Source of the DNA: Bugula neritina
Taxonomy: Eukaryota > Bryozoa > Gymnolaemata > Cheilostomatida > Bugulidae
Assembly (NCBI GenBank): GCA_964035545.1
Contig: OZ037770.1
Coordinates: 12,532,642-12,596,641 of the forward strand
Length of the DNA stretch: 64,000 nt
Reading direction: 5' to 3'
The notes below the pieces were generated by a model. It worked only from the letters and a program-made list of their open reading frames with translations, had not been told where the DNA came from and did no database searches. Below, one piece after another: positions 59,101 through 64,000 of this stretch (positions are counted from its first letter, which is position 1; each line of letters begins with the position of its first letter). The translations under genes and the position numbers were made by a program.

Positions 59101-62100
59101 TTCGCTCTCATTTGTCTGTTTTTCAAGTTACTAGTTCAATAAAATCTAGTCTAAATGCTGCATCTGTTGTCTGTTATAGGTATCAGTTGGTTGTTTCTAT
59201 CTTTTTCATAACTTTCAGAATAAGGAAATTTTCATGTCATAAAAATGGCCCATTGTGCCCCAGTACCGGGTACAATGGACCACTGGGTGGGACGCAACAA
59301 ATATATTGAAACTTTGCTGATTTGGTTGCATCTGATCTTTATTTATTTAATATTGCAAATAAATAAAAATATTCTTTCAGATCTATAGCAAAAATCATGT
59401 TTTAGCTGTACAGTTTGTGCCACCACGGATACCAGAGAGAGGCAAAATCAAACGCACATCACTCATTTCTACGTGCCATTATCAGTACTGTTTAGAACTA
59501 TTTCTATTTCCACTTCGATCACAGGAACTTTCATCAGAAAAAATTTCAGTAACATGTACTACAAAATTCCGAGTGGACTTTTTTCTATGAACTGTAGCTA
59601 TAAGGTGCATGGCTGAGGTTTGTCACTGGAAGGCGGGAGAGGAGGGGGAGGGAGGAAATGAGCCAATCGCAATTTATTTTAGTCAAATACATGTATACTC
59701 CCTCAATGATATATAATGTATAATGAATATCATGACTATCCACTATAGTAGCAACAGCAGAGTGTTTTGTATTATGTATAAAATGACAAAGCTATAACCT
59801 CACCAGATGTATATATTAGGGGAGCTTCACCTTGTAGTTTGGTAGTCTTACCATGATATCTTTTAATATTTTACAAAAAGGCCAAAAATGGCTATATCTA
59901 TAGATTTTAGTAACATTTCATCTAACTCTTTGGGCAAACAAACTAATAACAGTGATCAGGGTGCAATGATCAGGTGGCCCATTGTGCCCCATGTAGCCAA
60001 GTTGAAAATAAATGTGGCTAAAAGAAAATTTATTTTAGATTTTGCTGTTTTACTAGTTAAGCAATGTAGAGACAAGCAATGGCAACAATATCAGGAAAAT
60101 CTAGGCTTGTTACCTTTCAGTGTAAAAAGTTATAAAGCTTTAACGACATCTTCAAAAATTTACAAAAAAGTAAGTAAAAACAGTTTTTGACTTGCCTCTT
60201 CAACACGCCGCAAGTGTTGAAACTACAATGGCTGAATAATTATGTCAATACCTTTTTATTAAAAAAACCATAACTCTAAGTTAATAAGTTCTCTCACAAT
60301 TTGGCCGTCTTTTTGTACCCCTATGACTGTTGTGCCCCCCCCCCCCTTACCTCTACAATGCTGCATTACTAAGTGCATATATAACTTGCTTTTTTCCAGT
60401 TTCCTGGGCTGAAAGTATAAATTGCAAAATGTAGCTTGTAGATGCAGAATACAAAAGATATGACAGTTTATTAATTTAACAACAAGTTGTATATAGTTTC
60501 CTAAGCAAGAAAGCAGCAAATAATATATTGGGTACACTTATAGTACTGGAATTAGTGAGAAGTATGAAAAACACTTTTGTTAGCCATAATAGCACTAATG
60601 TCACTGCTAGTAATAGGTTCATGTGTGGTACTCGAAGCAAATCTTGCAGATGCCCATTGGTGAGCTGTGTTCGATTACTATTTTTATATGGTTCATACTA
60701 GAAAACATGCATTCAAATTTATAAGTATAACCAAGTATGCTCAGTACTCTTAGTCCCAGTTTAGCTATTGAAGGGTACTTCTCACTGGTTACTGGTGAAG
60801 TGTAAAAGCTAACTGTTGCTGTGGCAGCAAAGTGATAAATTGATTTGCTACAGCATGGATATCACATAACTCAAGTTGTAATGCTGCTATAATTGTGCTC
60901 ACTGAAGCGTGATCATTAGTTACAGGCTTACAGCAGCTATATATTGGCCAGAATCTTCTCATGAGTCATCTTCATGATTGGCCAGTGTTGCTTAGTACAC
61001 ACATTATTAGAATTGCTAGTGATTGGCTGAGGGCCTGATTAAAACAGTAGAAGGGCCTGATGTGGCCCGCGGGCCGCCATTTGCCCATCCCTGATGTACA
61101 CTACCACAAGCATGTGTTTTAATTGATTAGAAAAATACCATATGGCAAAATTATAATTGAGCAGCTGAGTTTTTATCTGTAACCTTTAAAGTTTAAACAG
61201 ATAAAATGTGACTCACTGCATATAAACTGCATCCAGATGTCCTTACAAAGTGCAAAGATTAGCCTTGTGGCTACAGTTTCCATCTGCTAATTTAACAGAA
61301 TGTACTATTATATTCAGCAATCAGACATGTTTTAGTTTTACTAAAGTCCAAAATCTAAAAGTCTAACACTTTAACAAACAGTTTCAACAAATATGAACTA
61401 CTAGTCAGCCCTTGTCTAACAGTTGTATCCATAGCTTTCTAGATTTACTAAACTGTTGATGTACACGTTTACTGCAACAATCAGCTGATACTGGAAGCCA
61501 CAAATCGTATTTCTAAATCATCGACATGTGATTTATCAGAAAAATTTTGGCTTTAGCCAAATTTTCAAGTAAATATTTGAATTTTTCGTAACTCACACAC
61601 TACAGTAAACTGTAGGTATTGGAATACTCCATAAACTTAGTTATCTGAGTAATAGACTCATGTTTCCTTCCCAATCACATGTGAACACAAAGTACATGAG
61701 CTCAAGATATAGGTTATGTAATAAACATAAACCAAAGAGAAGGGTTTCTAAGTGGGCCTCTCAAAGATCATCTCCATTTAACTTGTAGAACTTATTAGAT
61801 ACCGTGGTATACAGTGCTGGGAGTTGAAGATCAACTTGACTGGCTCATTATTGACTTAGCGTGTCTTGTTTAATTTGAAAATCATTATATACCATGGCAA
61901 ACAGCAATCCCTTCGTATCTCATTAAGCTACTAACTTCATGACATAGTAGAATACTAGTTTTAACACAGAAATCAGATAAATTCGACCATTTTGTCTTCA
62001 TACATAAGCCACAATATGGGGGTCCAAGGAACTGTGAGATATGGAAGAACTGTATTAAAACCGTGAGCCCACCGAGACAGTAGAATCCAGCCTGCGCCAT

Positions 62101-63168
62101 CTTCACACCAGAAAAACGTCCAGAATGAGGCCAGTTGACAAGGAAACTCTTTCTTCTTTGTCTCTCATCCACCATCAGTGATTCTCTTTCTTCCAGAGTC
62201 AACTCTTTCAGTACGTAAGTTAGAAACTCTCTTGGAGCCATTGCATCTACAAATAAATTCCAAAATACACAGTATGTTATACGGAATTCCCTCAGTAAAA
62301 GCAATTTAGTGCAAGTCCAGCAGTTAATGTTAGAATGGTTCATTCTGCTATTGGATATAAACACACCTAGACTTTTCTGAAGAGATACTGGCAGAAGTGG
62401 GTTGTGGTTTTCAGGGTACCTAGCAACAGCGTAGACAAAGATATCGCGCCCACTGCCAGCATACAACGGTGTAACTGAGGGTGGGGGTCGTAACGCCTCC
62501 CTCAACTCGTCTGAACAGAAATCTCCACAAGAAGTAAAATACGGCTCCATTTTCTCAAACTCAACTTGATTGTCTAAAAATGAGGAAGATTGCACTTCAC
62601 TGCTTTTCAATAAAAAGCTCAGAGGTAAAATAGCTATCAGCAAACAATAAAAGCATTACGTAAACAATGTAAAGTACAAACAAAATTGACAGAACTACTT
62701 TCTTACCTTCAGCTATTTTAGATTTTAGACTCTTGTCAAGCTTCGATGGACCAGAAGAGCAACTAAAACATTGAAACCAGATTTACTGGCACTATGTACC
62801 ATGCCGTGCTGAGAACTATAACTGAAACTCAATGGAATAGTGGCATTACAGATTATATAATATGATTATGTAATACTTATTATGCTAACTAGCATTTATA
62901 AAGTTCAATGACCGAACCTGTGAATAGAAGCTGGTATGAAATTACTGTCATAAAGTAGAAGAGGAAAATCCTTGCTATGACGCAGTAAGACGTTGCATTT
63001 ATTCCAAACGTGGTGATGAAAGAACAATTCACTAGCTTCTGCCTTTTTCGGCATTTTGAAAAACTTATTAAGAAATTTGAAGCCAAAACGTGTCCACTGT
63101 CGCCTGTGAATTCTTGTTCTTCTTGCAATTTTTTTAAAACTGCCGTTAATGCTTTCCAAAGACCTCAT
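47145..63168 (-). CDS. IAP gene B: single BIR1+BIR2, UBA-like, RING
   Basis: Minus-strand exons are 63168-62918, 62762-62707, 62573-62367, 62246-62073, 57702-57502, 57311-57144, 55196-55094, 54558-54471, 52633-52564, 50969-50827, 49091-48998, 48172-48063 and 47306-47145 (1827 nt, 608 codons plus stop). BIR1 is CVFCRGSIHNW, then [12 protein letters not shown]2 is [11 protein letters not shown], then EEHARWFPDC. The UBA-like part is MMIEICLRLGYQLDAIQRVI. The RING is CIMCYRKTGQ, PCGHMIYCENC and CPYKHC, ending YYA. Exon phases match gene A, so it is the unduplicated paralogue. The first exon (MRSLES, then HVWNKCNVLLRHSKDFPLLL) has no counterpart in gene A. An AG directly before its ATG may mean that a further upstream exon exists, so the start is uncertain. 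The 62918 donor (GTTCGG) is weak. Confidence 0.88.
47757..47945. repeat. Hairpin repeat with C-rich loop
   Basis: GCACAAATGGGAAAGTGGGA on the left (from about 47768) is inverted with few mismatches near 47905-47930 (CCTACTTTGCCATTTGTGCC). The loop holds a degenerate CCCAAACCCAAACCCCTAAC tract (about 47815-47885). It lies in the last intron of gene B. A small MITE is the likely nature. Confidence 0.5.
49157..49510. repeat. Repeat element with tandemly amplified end (19-bp units)
   Basis: The left part starts CTGCTCCCTCTATATCTCAC. The right part is about nine tandem copies of a 19-bp unit (GTGAGATACAGAGGGAGCC and variants), which is the complement of that same end. A diverged relative lies at 61895-62060 with one right end only. 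It sits in the intron upstream of the pre-RING exon of gene B. Confidence 0.75.
49640..49750. repeat. Dispersed repeat related to the MITE at 56320
   Basis: TTTTTGCAAGAATTTCAAAC and the following AAACTCAATGAGAAAATTAA correspond to the interior of 56320-56477. The ends are not preserved. Confidence 0.55.
52064..52223 (-). mobile_element. tRNA-derived SINE, copy 3
   Basis: Read on the minus strand: GCAACCGTAGTCTAGGGATT head, CACGAAGTCATGGGTTTGAG, core GTTAGGAAGAGCATTCAGTC, then a tail TCCTTAGCCTGCTTTAAC shared with copy 4. It lies in the gene B intron between the linker and UBA-like exons. Confidence 0.85.
55299..55460. repeat. 29-bp tandem repeat, about 5.5 units
   Basis: Units built on AACTCGGCCAAGTTACTATA plus TACATGTAC or TACAGGTAC repeat beside the BIR2 first-half exon of gene B (exon edge 55196). 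The associated long open frame is due to the repeat and to antisense reading of the exon. Confidence 0.9.
56320..56477. mobile_element. Small MITE with about 24-bp TIRs
   Basis: GCAGTAATGGAGAAATTGAG at the left is inverted at the right as CTCAATTTCTCCAATACTGC, with one mismatch. At 158 bp with no coding capacity, it lies in a gene B intron. An interior relative is at 49640. Confidence 0.75.
57900..58033 (-). mobile_element. tRNA-derived SINE, copy 4 (head deleted in part)
   Basis: Minus strand: AGCAGCTGTGGTCTAGGTAT head, core GTTAGGAAGAACATCCAGTC, CATAATTGCTCCTGTG, and tail TCCTTAGCCCGATTTAAC. About 20 bp around the B box are missing compared with copies 2 and 3. Confidence 0.85.
58967..61093. 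mobile_element. hAT-type transposon with perfect 8-bp target duplication
   Basis: The ends CAGGGATGGGCAAATG and CATTTGCCCATCCCTG are exact inverted repeats, and ATGTACAC is duplicated at 58959-58966 and 61094-61101. Subterminal GGGCC motifs also fit hAT. At 2127 bp it has no recognisable hAT transposase, and it contains a second nested element (59061-60351). It lies in the gene B intron between the two BIR1 exons. The intact duplication and ends point to a fairly recent insertion. Confidence 0.9.
59061..60351. mobile_element. Nested element with poly-G inverted ends
   Basis: GGTAATGGGGGGGGGGCACA at the left is inverted at the right (TGTGC, a C run, then TTACC at 60331-60351). GGCCCATTGTGCCCC occurs twice inside (about 59247 and 59977). 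A 100-codon frame at 59888-60190 (KLKINVAKRKFILDFAVLLV and following) is lysine-rich with no recognised domain. The family is unknown; it could be a deletion derivative of a DNA transposon nested in the hAT element. Confidence 0.55.
61895..62060. repeat. Relative of the 49157 repeat, 13 bp from an exon
   Basis: CAATCCCTTCGTATCTCATT at the left and GTGAGATATGGAAGAACTG at the right are diverged inverted ends of the element at 49157-49510. Shared interior includes AAATTCG with CATTTGGCC-type words and ACATACATAAG. It ends 13 bp from the BIR1 exon (62073) of gene B, next to its donor. Confidence 0.6.
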
Positions 63169-64000
63169 CTGAAAAAGAACATATACATGATCATGCAAAA
63201 TTATGCAAAAACTCATTTTTTAAACTATAAAATTTTTTTACAAGACTTTTCTAGGGATTTTGGTAAAATTTAAATGTTAAAAACAGGATGAAAATTATAG
63301 AGTTGAAATGCAAGACTTAGTTTTTTTGCATGAACTCCAATACTAGGCAAAAAGCCATATAAAAAAACAGAGTATACCATACTACAACACAGTAGAAAAG
63401 TCATTAGGAAAGATATTAACATATACTAATTACCACAGAGCCTCAATCATTCTTCACAATCTGCTAGTCTACTGTTGATAAATGATACTAAAGCTTTCAA
63501 TTTTCACTGACTATAGTCCAAAAAGATTCCTTGGTTACATGTTTCCATAGAAACTGGTTAAACAACTGATGTTAGTACCAAACAAGTCTGTTTAAATTAG
63601 TATACCATGTTAACCACAATGTTATCACTCAAAATAGTGCATTGCAAGTAAATTTGAATATAGAATATAGTGTTTATAACCTATTTCAAAACAAAATTTT
63701 TAGGCACAAAATGGTTTTAAGAATGCTGTGTAAAAAAACCTTTGAAATTGGTCCATTCAAATTCCACCGTGCTATGGTTGGGGAGAGTTTATTGGAATTA
63801 TTGTAAATACAATTGCTTCCTTCACTTATAATATTAATTAATTTTATAATAGATAATTAAATATCACACTCGTAACTTCATGTTTCCATGCAGCAATGCA
63901 GAGAGAGATATCAGCACTTCTTCTAATTATTCTAATAGTTTCTCAAATCATAATGAATGTATTGCACTATTACATTGCAAATTTTATTTAGTTCTAGAGA
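63169..64000. other. Upstream region of gene B, no gene seen
   Basis: No further exon could be supported. If the ATG at 63168 is the true start, this region holds its promoter; if not, an upstream coding exon may lie here or beyond the window. Confidence 0.4.

Overview
The window is eukaryotic and almost certainly from an invertebrate animal. It is AT-rich, its genes are split into short exons with GT..AG introns, there is no operon structure, and it is full of transposon remnants and microsatellites. Two inhibitor-of-apoptosis (BIRC/IAP) genes sit beside secreted PAN plus fucolectin-type (F5/8C, FTP) lectin genes. That mix fits a lophotrochozoan (for example a bryozoan or mollusc), but the sequence does not settle the taxon.

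Layout. 1-1652 is a decayed LINE. 1.9-4.5 kb holds a tRNA-like sequence and two inverted-repeat elements. 4878-28968 (+) is IAP gene A, in which a BIR1+BIR2 exon block occurs three times. Blocks 2 and 3 come from a recent tandem segmental duplication that starts at a SINE (about 12.43-18.9 kb and 18.9-22.9 kb). All splice phases are compatible, and one possible transcript (1251 codons, six BIR domains, UBA-like segment, RING) can be read through the whole array. Its introns hold an RTE-like LINE, a solo LTR, Tc1/mariner debris, several MITEs and a 21-bp minisatellite.

29-46.5 kb is a cluster of F5/8C/PAN lectin genes. Gene D (36821-34951, -) is intact. Gene E (39745-42043, +) is broken by a 34-bp tandem expansion. 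Three further lectin exon fragments and two orphan fragments of an IAP RING exon lie among them.

63168-47145 (-) is IAP gene B. It is a single-copy paralogue (about 608 codons from the assumed start) with the same exon phases as A, so it shows the unduplicated architecture. Genes A and B point toward each other with the lectin cluster between them. A 2.1-kb hAT-type element with a perfect 8-bp target duplication sits in one of its introns.

IAP proteins bind caspases or signalling adaptors through BIR domains and ubiquitinate targets through the RING. PAN/FTP proteins are secreted carbohydrate- or protein-binding molecules. Both families expand in invertebrate innate immunity, so this looks like an immune-type locus evolving by duplication; that functional reading is inference.
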